A DNA stretch of 64,000 bases, taken from DATLGB01 sp038258425. GTDB lineage: Bacteria > Actinomycetota > Thermoleophilia > Solirubrobacterales > Solirubrobacteraceae. Under the pieces are notes generated by a model. That model was not told where the DNA came from, did no database searches, and worked only from the letters and a program-made list of their open reading frames with translations. Below are positions 41,930-53,394 of the stretch, piece by piece. Positions within the stretch are counted from its first letter, which is position 1, and the number at the start of each line of letters is the position of its first letter. The stretch spans positions 1 to 64,000 of the forward strand of contig JBBSPV010000006.1 of the NCBI GenBank assembly GCA_038258425.1, written 5' to 3'. The position numbers and the translations under genes are program-made.

Positions 41930-42980
41930 CGCTCGAACGAGGCGTCGGCCGCGAGCCGCAGCGCGAAGGCCGCGCACAGTCGGGCGCACGCGTCGACGTC
42001 GGAGAGCTGGACCATCTCGACCGATGAGTGCATGTAGCGCAGCGGGATGCCCACGAGCCCGGTCGCGATGCCGTCGCGGCTGATGGCCACCGCGTCGGCG
42101 TCGGTCCCCGTCCCCCGCCCGGTGGCCTCGAGCGTGAACGGGATCCCCTCGGCCTCCGCCGCCTCGCGCAGGAGCGCGTGGACGCCCGGATGCAGGCCGG
42201 TCGCGCGGAACAGCACCGCGCCGGACCCGAGTGGGTGGCTGCCGTTCTCGCGCTCGGACACCCCGGGCGCGTCCGTCGCGTGCGTGACGTCGACGACGAG
42301 CGCGACGGCCGGGCGCAGGGCGTGGGCGGTGGTCCGCGCCCCGTCCAGGCCGGTCTCCTCCTGGGTGACCGCCGCGGCGTGGAAGTCGCCGGGCGCGCCG
42401 CCGGCCTCCTTGACGAGGCGCATCGCCTCCCAGGCGACATAGCAGCCCAGCCGGTTGTCCATCGACCGCGAGACGGCGCGGCCGTTGGGCAGCTCGACCG
42501 GCTCGGCCGCCATCACGGCGACGTCGCCGACCTCCACGAGGCGCTTGGCGTCGTCGCCGTCGGCGGCGCCGAGGTCGATGTGCAGGTCCTTGAGCTTGGG
42601 CGCCTTGGAGCGGTCGTCGGGCTCGATGAGGTGGATCGGCTTCTTGCCGACCACGCCGCGGACGACGCCCGCCGCGGTGGTGATCTCGACGCGCTGGCCG
42701 ACGAGGTTGACCGGGTCCCAGCCACCCACGCCGTTGAACCACACGAAGCCCTGCTCGTCGATGTGCGTGACGATCAGGCCGATCTCGTCGATGTGGCCGA
42801 TGACCGCCACGGAGCGGCCGGCGCCCGTGCCCCGCACCGTGGCGACCGTCGAGCCGTGCGTGTCGGCGCGCACCTCGTCGGCGATCGGGGCGCACGCGGC
42901 GCGGAAGACCTCGGCGGCGGACGCCTCCCGGCCCGACGGGCCGGCCACGGTCAGCAGGGACCGCAGGACCTCGGGCAGGC

Positions 42981-42984
<4 letters not shown>
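41926..42984 (-). CDS. M42-family aminopeptidase
   Basis: 352 residues. Conserved metal ligands of the M42 (tetrahedral aminopeptidase/cellulase-like) family: VIGHIDEIGLIVTHID with the first His and Asp near 68-75, DNRLGCYVAWEA, AVTQEETGLDGARTTA with the catalytic Glu pair, VVDVTH and a late HSSVEM His. Cleaves N-terminal residues of short peptides as a large dodecamer. Overlaps acnA upstream and the HAD gene downstream by 4 bases each. Confidence 0.93.
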
Positions 42985-45764
<2,780 letters not shown>

Positions 45765-45828
45765 GTGGCTTCCCGGGTCTCAAGGGTTGGTCATCCAGTC
45801 TCGCAGGTCGCGACGTACCCAGAGCGCC

Positions 45829-46290
45829 ATGGAACGCGTCTGGGACTACCCCCGCCCGCCCGCGCTGGTCCCCTGCGAGCGGCGCGTGCGCATCGAGCTC
45901 GGCGGCGTCACCATCGCGGACTCCACCGCGGCCCTGCGGGTGCTCGAGACCTCGCATCCGCCGACGCTCTACGTGCCGCCGGCCGACCTCGACCCGGACG
46001 CGTTCACCCCCGCCCGCGGGTCGTCGCTCTGCGAGTTCAAGGGCCGCGCGTCCTACCTCGACGTCGCCGGCGGCGGCCGCTCGGAGCCGGCGGCGGCCTG
46101 GACCTACCGCCACCCGGCGCCGGCCTTCGCGGCGCTGCGCGACCACGTCGCCGTCTACCCCGGCCGGATGGACGCCTGCTGGCTCGACGACGAGCGGGTG
46201 CGCTCCCAGGCGGGTGACTTCTACGGCGGCTGGATCACCGACGACCTCGTCGGCCCGTTCAAGGGCCCGCCCGGCACGCTGGGCTGGTAG
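45829..46290 (+). CDS. DUF427 family protein
   Basis: 153 residues from ATG 45829. The DUF427 beta-sheet fold shows VRIELGGVTIADSTAALRVLET, PPTLYVPPADLD, LCEFKGRASYLDV and YGGWITDDLVGPFKG, common in actinobacterial and fungal proteins of unknown function; a tightly clustered set of aromatic residues (W, Y, F) would form its pocket. It diverges from acnA. Biochemical role unknown. Confidence 0.88.
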   Translation: MERVWDYPRPPALVPCERRVRIELGGVTIADSTAALRVLETSHPPTLYVPPADLDPDAFTPARGSSLCEFKGRASYLDVAGGGRSEPAAAWTYRHPAPAFAALRDHVAVYPGRMDACWLDDERVRSQAGDFYGGWITDDLVGPFKGPPGTLGW

Positions 46291-46675
46291 CGCTCACCAG
46301 GTCCCCCGCGACCCGGGCGAGGCGCCGGGACGGGGGTGCAGCTCGCGGACGACGGGGCATACGTACTCCCGGCAGGCGGGGCTTCCCGGTGCGTCTGGGC
46401 ATGCGGGCGGTGCCGCGGTCGGCGCCTTCGGCAGCGACGGGGTCGATCGGGCGCCGGCGGATGTCCCGCGGCGAGATGAGGACCGGCGTGTGCGACGCAT
46501 CGAGAACCCTCCGTGGCGATCTGCGTGCGACCCACGATGCCCCCATGGACCGCATCGCGCATCGGGCGTGTGGGCACTCCTGGCGCCGACGTGTTCAGGC
46601 CGTCGCCGTCGGCCTTTAGGCGCGGGTCGCAGGGACCGGGCGTCGCGCCCGGCTCCCCCGGGTAGCCGACTGGAC
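46291..46675 (+). other. Intergenic region without a recognisable gene
   Basis: 385 bases. Open frames of 76-120 codons are present in several phases but have the Arg/Ser/Pro-rich, motif-free look of chance frames in high-GC DNA. No tRNA clover-leaf signature or strong hairpin was seen. It probably contains the promoter of the downstream baeRF-like gene. Confidence 0.6.
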
Positions 46676-47803
46676 ATGGCGCCCTCCACGTCCGCGGCCC
46701 GCCTGCGACGGCTCGCCGAGCTGCAGCCCGCGCACGGGCGCGTGCTCTCCGTCTTCATCGACCTCGACCCCGCCGAATTCGCCACCGGCGCCGCGCGCGC
46801 GACCCAGCTGACCTCCGTGCTCGACCGCGCCGGTCGCGAGGTCGACGCCCTGGGCGCGGAGCTCGACCACGAGACGCGGGCCGCGCTGCGCGCGGACGTC
46901 GAGCGCGTGCGCGAGGCCGCCGACCCCCAGACCGTGGGCCAGGGCGGCGCCCGCGGCCTCGCGGTCGTCGCCTGCGGGCCGGCGGGCCTGTTCGAGGTCG
47001 TGCGCACGCCCCATCCGCTCGAGACCGACGTGGTGATCGGCGAGCGCCCCCACCTGGAGCCGCTCGCCGGGGCCGGGGAGCGCGAGCGCTGGTGCGTGGT
47101 GCTCGTCGAGCGCACGCGCCACCGCGTGCTCGTCGGCGACGAGGACGGACTGGAGGAGCTGGAGCACGACGACCGCCGCGTCACCGCGCGCTCCGAGGGC
47201 CGTCAGGAGCATGCGGACACCGAGGAGACCCGCGACCAGCTCGACTTCGTCGCCGCCCGCCTGCTCACGCTGTTGCGCCGGCAGCCCTTCGACCGGCTGC
47301 TGGTCGGGGCACCCGAGCCGCTGGACGCCGGGCTCGAGGGACGCCTGCACGCCTACCTGCGCGAGCGACTCGGGGGGCGGGTCCACGTCGACGTGGAGTC
47401 CGCCACGCCGGCACAGGTCCTCGCGGCCGCCCAGCCGGTCTTCGAGGCGCGCCGCACCGGGCACGAGGACGAGTGCCTGGAGCGTCTGCGGGCCGGCCTC
47501 GGCCGCGACGACGGCCGCGCGGCAGCCGGCCTCGCCGACGTCCTGGAGGCCCTGACCGAGCAGCGGGTGGAGGTGCTGCTCCTCGACGCGGGCACGACCC
47601 TCCCCGGCTACGCCGACCCGGGCACGGACTACCTGGCCGCCGAGCCCGGCCCCGGACTCGCCGGCGGGGAGCTCGAGCCGGTCGAGGACGTCGTCGAGCT
47701 CGCCCTCGAGCGCGCGGTCGAGCAGTCCGCGGAGGTGCTCGTCCTCCACGACCGTCCCGAGCTCGGGCCCCACGGCGGCGTCGCGGCGCTGCTGCGCTAC
47801 TAG
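46676..47803 (+). CDS. baeRF-type eRF1-like protein
   Basis: 375 residues with an N-terminal RLRRLAELQPAHGRVLSVFIDLDP start, a central Sm-like/eRF1-like half (VVLVERTRHRVLVGDEDGLEELEH followed by a QEHADTEETRDQLDF segment) and a C-terminal half (FDRLLVGAPEPLD, VEVLLLDAGTTLPG) that fit the bacterial/archaeal eRF1-like (baeRF) family, whose Rv2629-like members are thought to act on stalled ribosomes or hibernation. The usual GGQ-like catalytic loop is not obvious. Function inferred only by family resemblance. It precedes a dehydrogenase gene by 2 bases. Confidence 0.75.
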   Translation: MAPSTSAARLRRLAELQPAHGRVLSVFIDLDPAEFATGAARATQLTSVLDRAGREVDALGAELDHETRAALRADVERVREAADPQTVGQGGARGLAVVACGPAGLFEVVRTPHPLETDVVIGERPHLEPLAGAGERERWCVVLVERTRHRVLVGDEDGLEELEHDDRRVTARSEGRQEHADTEETRDQLDFVAARLLTLLRRQPFDRLLVGAPEPLDAGLEGRLHAYLRERLGGRVHVDVESATPAQVLAAAQPVFEARRTGHEDECLERLRAGLGRDDGRAAAGLADVLEALTEQRVEVLLLDAGTTLPGYADPGTDYLAAEPGPGLAGGELEPVEDVVELALERAVEQSAEVLVLHDRPELGPHGGVAALLRY

Positions 47804-47805
47804 CC

Positions 47806-48666
47806 GTGCCCACCGTCGCCGTCCTCGGGACCGGCACCATGGGCGCGCCCATGGCGCGCAACCTCGCAGCCGCCGGCTTCGACGTCCGCGCGTGGAACCG
47901 CACCCGGGAGCGGGCGGAGCCGCTGTCTGCCGAGGGGATCGCCGTGTTCGACCAGCCGGCGGAGGCGGCGGCCGGCGCGGACCTGCTGCTGACCATGCTG
48001 CCGACGGGCGACGTGGTGCGCGGTGCCGCCGCGGCGGCGCTGGACGCCCTCGCCGACGGCGCCGCCTGGATCCAGTGCTCGACGGTCGGCGCCGAAGCCG
48101 CCGACGCCCTGGGCGAGCTCGCCGCCGGCCACGGCGTCGCCTACGTCGACGCGCCGGTCTCCGGCACCAAGGCCCCGGCCGAGGCGGGCGAGCTCGTCGT
48201 GCTCGCCTCGGGCCCGGACGACGTCCGCGAGCGGGTGCAGCCGGCGCTGGACGCGATCGGCGCCAGGACGCTGTGGCTCGGGCCGGCCGGGGCGGGCAGC
48301 CGCCTGAAGCTCGTCGTCAACACGTGGCTGCTGGCGCTCGTCGAGGGCCTGGCCGAGGCGATCGCCCTCGCCGAGGGACTCGGAGTCGAGCCGGGGCGGC
48401 TGCTCGAGGTCATCGAGGGCGGGCCGCTGGACGCGCCGTACGCCCAGCTCAAGGGCCAGGCGATGGTCGAGGGCGCCTTCGAGCCGAGCTTCGCCCTGCG
48501 CTCGGCCGCCAAGGACGCCGGGCTCGTGCGCGCGGCGGCGGACGCCGTCGGCCTCGACCTGCCTCTGCCGCGGGCGATCGAGGCGCAGATGGCCCGAGGC
48601 GCCGACGCCGGATTCGGCGAGCAGGACATGGCCGCCACGGTCCGGGTCGCCCGCGGGGAGGCCTGA
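47806..48666 (+). CDS. NAD(P)-dependent beta-hydroxyacid dehydrogenase-like protein
   Basis: 286 residues, GTG start. Rossmann motif VLGTGTMGAPMARNLAAAG at residues 5-23, the substrate motif DAPVSGTKAPAEAGEL near 117, the catalytic Lys in GAGSRLKLVVNTW near 167 and a C-terminal helical domain (AAKDAGLVRAAADAVGLDLP) define the 3-hydroxyisobutyrate dehydrogenase/6PGDH-like family. Tartronate semialdehyde or hydroxyisobutyrate reduction are possibilities; specificity not determinable. Followed by pncA after one base. Confidence 0.92.
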   Translation: MPTVAVLGTGTMGAPMARNLAAAGFDVRAWNRTRERAEPLSAEGIAVFDQPAEAAAGADLLLTMLPTGDVVRGAAAAALDALADGAAWIQCSTVGAEAADALGELAAGHGVAYVDAPVSGTKAPAEAGELVVLASGPDDVRERVQPALDAIGARTLWLGPAGAGSRLKLVVNTWLLALVEGLAEAIALAEGLGVEPGRLLEVIEGGPLDAPYAQLKGQAMVEGAFEPSFALRSAAKDAGLVRAAADAVGLDLPLPRAIEAQMARGADAGFGEQDMAATVRVARGEA

Positions 48667-48667
48667 G

Positions 48668-49207
48668 ATGGCCCGCGCCCTGATCCTCGTCGACTTCCAG
48701 AACGACTTCACGCCGGGTGGCGCCCTGGGCGTCGAGGGCGGCGACGAGGTGAGCGCCCGGCTCAACGAGCTCGCGATCGCCGGCGGCTTCGACCTGGTCG
48801 TCGCCACGCGCGACTGGCACCCGCCCGATCACGACTCCTTCCACCCGCAGGGCGGGACCTGGCCGGAGCACGCCGTGGCGCAGACGCCCGGCGCCGAGCT
48901 GCATCCCGCGCTCGACCGCACGCGGATCGACCTCGTGGTCGACAAGGGCACGGAGTCCGGCACGGACGGCTACTCGGCCTTCGACGGCACCGACCTGGCC
49001 GAGACGCTGCGCCACCACGACGTCGACGAGGTGGTGGTCGCGGGACTGGCCACGGACTACTGCGTCAAGCACACCGCGCTCGACGCGCTCGACGCCGGCT
49101 TCGCCGTGACCGTCGAGGCGGCCGCCACCCGGCCGGTCGAGCGCGAGCCCGGCGACGGCGAGCGGGCCTTGCAGGAGATCCGCGACGCCGGCGGGTGTGT
49201 GCGGTGA
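48668..49207 (+). CDS. pncA: Nicotinamidase
   Basis: 179 residues. Hydrolyses nicotinamide to nicotinate for NAD salvage. Catalytic Asp in LILVDFQNDF (about residue 9), metal-binding set RDWHPPDHDSFH near 56-67, Lys 96-like VVDKGTE, and nucleophile Cys in TDYCVKHTAL near 138. It converges on a nicotinate phosphoribosyltransferase-like gene 323 bases further on, which would use the product. This supports a nicotinamidase assignment over other isochorismatase-fold hydrolases. Confidence 0.95.
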   Translation: MARALILVDFQNDFTPGGALGVEGGDEVSARLNELAIAGGFDLVVATRDWHPPDHDSFHPQGGTWPEHAVAQTPGAELHPALDRTRIDLVVDKGTESGTDGYSAFDGTDLAETLRHHDVDEVVVAGLATDYCVKHTALDALDAGFAVTVEAAATRPVEREPGDGERALQEIRDAGGCVR

Positions 49208-49283
49208 GCGACGCCACGCCCGACGCGCAGCAGGAATCGGCCGCACGGCGCGTCATTCGCTGACCGTTCCGGCCCCCGGACCG

Positions 49284-49313
49284 TTGACGGCGATGGCGCG
49301 CAGGCACTACGGT
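49284..49313 (+). promoter_or_regulatory. Candidate sigma-70-type promoter for a leaderless gene
   Basis: TTGACG (49284-49289) and TACGGT (49308-49313) are separated by 18 bases, matching a housekeeping promoter. The predicted transcription start, about 7-10 bases downstream, falls at or next to the GTG at 49323, which suggests a leaderless mRNA. Inferred from spacing only. Confidence 0.45.
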
Positions 49314-49322
49314 TCGGCCCAG

Positions 49323-49565
49323 GTGACCTACCTGACCTGTCCAACCTGTCGGTTCACCGTGCGCGCCTCCGGCAGCACGGGCTCGCACCTGCAGGCGTGC
49401 CCGCGCTGCACGGTCCGCGGCCGCGAGCGCTCCGCGCTCGTGATCATGCCGAGCCCCCCGAGCCGCTTCCAGCGCCCCGGCGCCGGGCCGAGTCGTCGCG
49501 AGGACGCGGGCGAGGTCGGCACGGGCCGCTTCAGCGGACCGGCTCGAGCCGGTCGTTCGGCCTGA
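49323..49565 (+). CDS. Small CxxC zinc-ribbon-like protein
   Basis: 80 residues from the GTG at 49323. The first half (TYLTCPTCRFTV ... HLQACPRCTVRG) has two CPxC pairs about 21 residues apart, a typical zinc-ribbon. The rest is Pro/Arg/Ser-rich and probably disordered. The start is supported by a promoter whose expected transcription start coincides with the GTG; an ATG at 49293 is an alternative but lies inside that promoter. The 3' end overlaps the convergent nicotinate phosphoribosyltransferase-like gene by 35 bases. Role unknown. Confidence 0.6.
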   Translation: MTYLTCPTCRFTVRASGSTGSHLQACPRCTVRGRERSALVIMPSPPSRFQRPGAGPSRREDAGEVGTGRFSGPARAGRSA

Positions 49566-50625
49566 GCTCGCGCCCGACCTTCGCGCACGGCCGCCCGTCG
49601 ACCATGACGACGTCGGCGGTGAAGTCGTTGGCGCCGCGGATCAGCGACGAGCCGACGCCGTAGGCGTCCACGGGCACCTCGGCCGCCTCGAAGGCGCGGA
49701 TCTTGTCGGCGTCGAAGCCGCCGGAGACCGTGATCCGCACGCGCTCGAAGCCCTCCGCGTCGAGCGCCTCGCGGACGGCGTGCACGAGCTCGGGAGCCAC
49801 CCCTTTGGGCGCATCGGCGCCGAAGCGCTCGACCATGGACCGGTCCGCGAGCCGTTCGGAGGTGTCCAGGCGCACGGCCCACAGCTCGTCGCCGAGCTCG
49901 CGCGCGCACGCGAGTGAGGTGGCGACGCAGTCGTTGTCGAAGTCGACGAGCACCGTGACGTTCATCTCGCGCGCGAAGTGGTCGGTGAAGGCCCGCGCCG
50001 CGGCGACCGTGTCGCCGCCGTAGGCCGCGATCAGGCCGTGGGGGACGGTGCCGACGCCGCGACCGCCCCACCACGACGCCTGGGCGTCGGTGGAGACGCC
50101 GATGGAGCCGCCGACGTGGGCGGCCCAGCCGTCGCCCGTCTGCACGAGCCAGTGGTCGTGGCGGGCGGGGAAGTAGATGATCGGCTTGCCCCGGGCAGCC
50201 TCGACGACCGCGCGAACGTTGCGCATGACGAGCGAGCGGCGGGCCAGGCAGCCGAGGTAGACCGTCTCGAGATGGGCGAAGAGCGCGTAGTCGCCCTCGA
50301 TGGTCATCACCGTCTCGTACGGCTCGATCGGGTCGCCCTCGTGCAAGGCGCGGACCTCGAGCGCGTCCCAGCCCGGCAGCCACTCGGCGCCGTTGCCGCG
50401 GCGGCCGGCGCCGGCGCGCAGCACGGCGATCGCCTCGTCCACGCCTCCGAGCAGACCGTGCTGCTTCTGGAAGACCTGCATGGTCACGCGTGGATGGCGG
50501 TCGGCGTCCTCGAGCAGCTCCTTCGTGTAGTTGAAGTACGCGTCGGAGTAGTAGCCCTGGCGCAACCGGCCGACCGGCAGGCCGAAGGTCTCGGTCGGGA
50601 GGCGGTCGGCCGGCACGGACGGCAT
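49531..50625 (-). CDS. pncB: Nicotinate phosphoribosyltransferase-like protein
   Basis: 364 residues from ATG 50625. Family blocks: RQGYYSDAYFNYTKELL at the start, VMTIEGDYALFAHLETVYLGCLARRS, NVRAVVEAARGKPIIYFPARHDHW near 140-165, GSIGVSTDAQASWWGG and SGGFDADKIRAFEAAEVPVDAYGVGSSL near 300-330 for the phosphoribosyl site. Catalyses nicotinate + PRPP to nicotinate mononucleotide. At ~365 residues it belongs to the shorter group of these proteins, so specificity should be treated as likely. Near pncA, which feeds it. Confidence 0.9.
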   Translation of the reverse strand: MPSVPADRLPTETFGLPVGRLRQGYYSDAYFNYTKELLEDADRHPRVTMQVFQKQHGLLGGVDEAIAVLRAGAGRRGNGAEWLPGWDALEVRALHEGDPIEPYETVMTIEGDYALFAHLETVYLGCLARRSLVMRNVRAVVEAARGKPIIYFPARHDHWLVQTGDGWAAHVGGSIGVSTDAQASWWGGRGVGTVPHGLIAAYGGDTVAAARAFTDHFAREMNVTVLVDFDNDCVATSLACARELGDELWAVRLDTSERLADRSMVERFGADAPKGVAPELVHAVREALDAEGFERVRITVSGGFDADKIRAFEAAEVPVDAYGVGSSLIRGANDFTADVVMVDGRPCAKVGRELRPNDRLEPVR

Positions 50626-50658
50626 CTTCCCCGATCCGTCGGCCGTAGGCTGACCGCC

Positions 50659-51654
50659 ATGCGCTACGGCTACAAGGCATCCGCCGAGCAGTTCGGCCCC
50701 CGCGAGCTGCTCGAGCTGTCCGTCGAGGCCGAGCGGGCGGGGCTCGACGCGATCGCCATCTCGGACCACTTCCAGCCCTGGCGCCACGACGGCGGGCACG
50801 GCCCGGCCGCGCTGCCGTGGCTCGGCGCGCTCGCCGCCTCCACCTCGACGGCGACGCTCGGGACCTCCGTCCTGACGCCGACGCTGCGCTACCAGCCGGC
50901 GGTCGTCGCCCAGGCCTTCGCGACCCTCGCGCTGCTCGCCCCCGGCCGGGTGTTCCTCGGCGTCGGCACCGGGGAGGCGCTCAACGAGTCGCCCGTGACG
51001 GGCGACGCGTTCCCGGCCGTCAAGGAGCGGCGGATGCGCCTGCAGGAGGCGGTCCGGCTGATCCGCGCGCTGTGGACGCAGGAGCGGGTGGACTTCGAGG
51101 GCGAGTGGTACTCGACGTCGAAGGCGACGATCTACGACCGCCCGGAGGAGCCAGTGCCGATCTACATCGCGGCCTCCGGCCCGCTCGCCGCCAAGCTTGC
51201 CGGACGCGAGGGCGACGGGATGATCATGACCTCGGGCAAGGACCCCGGCCTCTACCGCGAGCTGCTCGACGCCACCCGGGAGGGCGCCGCCAAGCGCGAT
51301 CGCGACTTCGAGGCGATCCACAAGCTGATCGAGATCAAGGTCTCCTACGACCGCGACCGCGCGGTCGCGCACGACGCGTGCCGCCCGTGGGCGGCGCTGG
51401 CGCTCTCCGGCGACGAGAAGGCCGAGATCGACGACCCGCTGCAGATGCAGGCGGCCGCGGCGGACGCCGCCGACCGGGCCCACACGCGCTTCATCGTCTC
51501 CGACGATCCCGACGAGGTCGTCGAGGCGATCCGCACCTACGTCGACCTCGGCTTCGACGAGCTGCTCTTCCACCTGCCCGGCGACGACCAGCGCCACCAG
51601 CTCGACGCCTTCACCGCGGACGTCCTCCCGCACCTGCGCGACGCCTTCGGCTGA
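50659..51654 (+). CDS. fgd: F420-dependent glucose-6-phosphate dehydrogenase (FGD)-like enzyme
   Basis: 331 residues. A luciferase-like (LLM) TIM barrel very close to mycobacterial FGD: SDHFQPWRHDGGHGPAALPW near residues 37-56, TLGTSVLTPTLRYQPAVVAQAFATL, GRVFLGVGTGEALNESPVTG, and YIAASGPLAAKLAGREGDG near 170. FGD oxidises glucose-6-phosphate to 6-phosphogluconolactone and reduces coenzyme F420, so the organism should make F420. It diverges from the nicotinate phosphoribosyltransferase-like gene 33 bases away. Confidence 0.92.
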   Translation: MRYGYKASAEQFGPRELLELSVEAERAGLDAIAISDHFQPWRHDGGHGPAALPWLGALAASTSTATLGTSVLTPTLRYQPAVVAQAFATLALLAPGRVFLGVGTGEALNESPVTGDAFPAVKERRMRLQEAVRLIRALWTQERVDFEGEWYSTSKATIYDRPEEPVPIYIAASGPLAAKLAGREGDGMIMTSGKDPGLYRELLDATREGAAKRDRDFEAIHKLIEIKVSYDRDRAVAHDACRPWAALALSGDEKAEIDDPLQMQAAAADAADRAHTRFIVSDDPDEVVEAIRTYVDLGFDELLFHLPGDDQRHQLDAFTADVLPHLRDAFG

Positions 51655-51772
51655 CCCGTTCGGCCGACCGCGTCGGCGGACACGTTCGGCCGATCCCCAG
51701 CGCGAACGTCCGGCTAGGACAGACGTCCGTCCGGGCCGGATGGCACTTGAGCGCGGACGCGCCGGTACCGAA

Positions 51773-51808
51773 GGCTGGTGGCACGGGGCAGCCTCGGCGG
51801 GAGGCTGC
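51773..51808 (+). promoter_or_regulatory. Mutually exclusive hairpins in the leader of the RTX-protein gene
   Basis: CAGCC (51789-51793) can pair with GGCTG at 51773-51777 upstream or with GGCTG at 51803-51807 downstream. The downstream pairing extends to an 8-bp stem (GCAGCCTC/GAGGCTGC, 5-base loop). Two competing hairpins located 44-80 bases before the start codon could be regulatory. No known riboswitch consensus was recognised. Confidence 0.35.
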
Positions 51809-51851
51809 GCTCGTTCCCAGCGATCCCGTCGTCGACAAGGACGGTCACCCA

Positions 51852-53321
51852 ATGTCTTCAACGCGTATCCGCGCAGGGCGGATCGCGGCGGCCACGGCGC
51901 TTGGCGCCTCGGCCCTGTCGTTCGCCGGTCCGGCCCAGGCCGACGCCGCCGTCTCCTACTCGTGCCGGGCCTCCGCGGTCACCGCGCAGCTCGCCGGCGC
52001 GTCCAGGCTCGACCCCATCCGGGCCGGCGACGACGCGGCGGCGTGCTCCTCGGCGGTCGCGGGGCTCCCGAACGCCGCCGAGGCGGTCGGGCTCGGCGGC
52101 GGCCTCAAGGCCCGCACCGCCTACGCCTCCGTCGCCTCGGGCGGCGCCCGGCCGGTCACGGCCCGGCCGGCGGCCACCGCCGGCATCGAGGGGCTCTCGG
52201 TCGCCGTCCTCGGACCCGGCGGGCTGCAGGTCGGCCTGGCGCGCTCGAGCGTCTCGGCCGTGTGCTCAGCGGGGAGGCCGACGTTCACGGGCACCAGCCA
52301 GGTCGGCAGCGTGACGCTCGCCGGCCGGCCGCTCGTCATCGACGGCGTCGTGCAGCCGATCACGACCGCCCTCACGCAGGCGCTCGGCGCCGTCGTGTCG
52401 GTCCAGCTGAACGAGCAGGTCGGGCTGCCGGGTGGCGGCCGGGCGGTGCGAGCCGCGCACATCCGGGTGCTCCCGGTCGGCGGCGGTACCGCGCTGGCCG
52501 ACGTCATCGTCGCGGAGTCGCGGCTGGGCGCCAACGGCGCCGTCTGTGACGCCTCGCAGCCGCCGAACGGCGGTGGCGGCGGCGGCGGTGGTGGCGGAAA
52601 CGGCGGCGGCGGTAACGGCGGCGGCTCGGGCGGCGGCGGCAACGGCGGCGGCTCGGACACGAGCGGGATCTGCCCGCGCGGGTCGGTCTTCGACGCCGGG
52701 CGCAAGCTCTGTGTCATCGCCGTCCCCGGCAGCCGCACGGCGGCCAATCCGGCCGGCGACCTCACCGGGCGCGGCGCCGTCGTGGTCGGCAAGCCCTACC
52801 AGGGTCCGCGCGGAGGCACCGTGGTCTCGCTCGCCACCGCGCGCAAGCGCTACAAGAGTCCGTGCCTGCGCGGCAGGGGGCTGAAGTACGTCGTCGTCGG
52901 CCGCCGTCGCGGCGACCGGATCACCGGCACGAACCGCGCCGACCGCATCCTCGGCCTGCGCGGCAACGACCGGATCGACGGCGGGCGCGGCGGCGATTGC
53001 ATCGACGGTGGCCGCGGCGGCGACAAGATGACCGGGGGCCAGGGCAACGACCGGGTCTTCGGCCACGGCGGCAACGACGCGGTCAACGGCGACTCGGGCA
53101 ACGACCGGCTCTACGGCGGCCGCGGCAACGACTCGTCCAACGCCGGCTACGGGCGCGACCGCGTCTTCGGCGGCCCGGGTCGCGACGCGATCAACATCGC
53201 CACCGCCGGGCCGCGACAGATCGCCTACGGCGGCAAGGGCTACGACATCGTGCGCCTGAACCCCGAGGACCGCGCCCACGGCGCGGAGCGGGTGCACAAG
53301 GTGATCCGGGTCAAGGGCTAG
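51852..53321 (+). CDS. Secreted Gly-rich protein with RTX (haemolysin-type) calcium-binding repeats
   Basis: 489 residues. A signal peptide (RIAAATALGASALSFAGPAQADA) leads to a ~200-residue choice-of-anchor-like domain with three or four Cys, then a ~40-residue Gly/Asn/Ser linker (near 238-270). Residues ~355-470 hold about ten RTX nonapeptide-type repeats (GxxGNDRI, GGRGGDxI, GGQGNDRV, GYGRDRV), which fold as a calcium-binding beta-roll. The protein is probably a surface or matrix protein. No LPxTG anchor. A 12-bp hairpin follows the stop. The start codon is ATG 51852. Confidence 0.85.
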   Translation: MSSTRIRAGRIAAATALGASALSFAGPAQADAAVSYSCRASAVTAQLAGASRLDPIRAGDDAAACSSAVAGLPNAAEAVGLGGGLKARTAYASVASGGARPVTARPAATAGIEGLSVAVLGPGGLQVGLARSSVSAVCSAGRPTFTGTSQVGSVTLAGRPLVIDGVVQPITTALTQALGAVVSVQLNEQVGLPGGGRAVRAAHIRVLPVGGGTALADVIVAESRLGANGAVCDASQPPNGGGGGGGGGGNGGGGNGGGSGGGGNGGGSDTSGICPRGSVFDAGRKLCVIAVPGSRTAANPAGDLTGRGAVVVGKPYQGPRGGTVVSLATARKRYKSPCLRGRGLKYVVVGRRRGDRITGTNRADRILGLRGNDRIDGGRGGDCIDGGRGGDKMTGGQGNDRVFGHGGNDAVNGDSGNDRLYGGRGNDSSNAGYGRDRVFGGPGRDAINIATAGPRQIAYGGKGYDIVRLNPEDRAHGAERVHKVIRVKG

Positions 53322-53328
53322 GCGTATC

Positions 53329-53355
53329 GGGCGGGCGCGCCTCGCGCGCCCGCCC
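53329..53355. terminator. Perfect 12-bp hairpin between convergent genes
   Basis: GGGCGGGCGCGC and GCGCGCCCGCCC form a perfect 12-bp stem with a CTC loop. It sits 8 bases past the RTX gene stop and 40 bases from the end of the convergent LuxR-family regulator gene, so it can terminate both. No U-tract. Structure seen, function inferred. Confidence 0.75.
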
Positions 53356-53394
53356 GCTCTGCGGTACGCGCGCGGCCGGCTCGCGCGCCGCACG

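Noticed and set aside
46291..46675. Possible small genes or tRNA in this gap
   Set aside because: Frames of 76-120 codons lack conserved motifs and credible ribosome-binding sites. No T-loop (GGTTCGA-type) or acceptor pairing was found.
52560..52665. GGC-rich tandem repeat as a separate repeat element
   Set aside because: It encodes the Gly/Asn/Ser linker of the secreted RTX protein in frame; a codon-level repeat, not an independent element.
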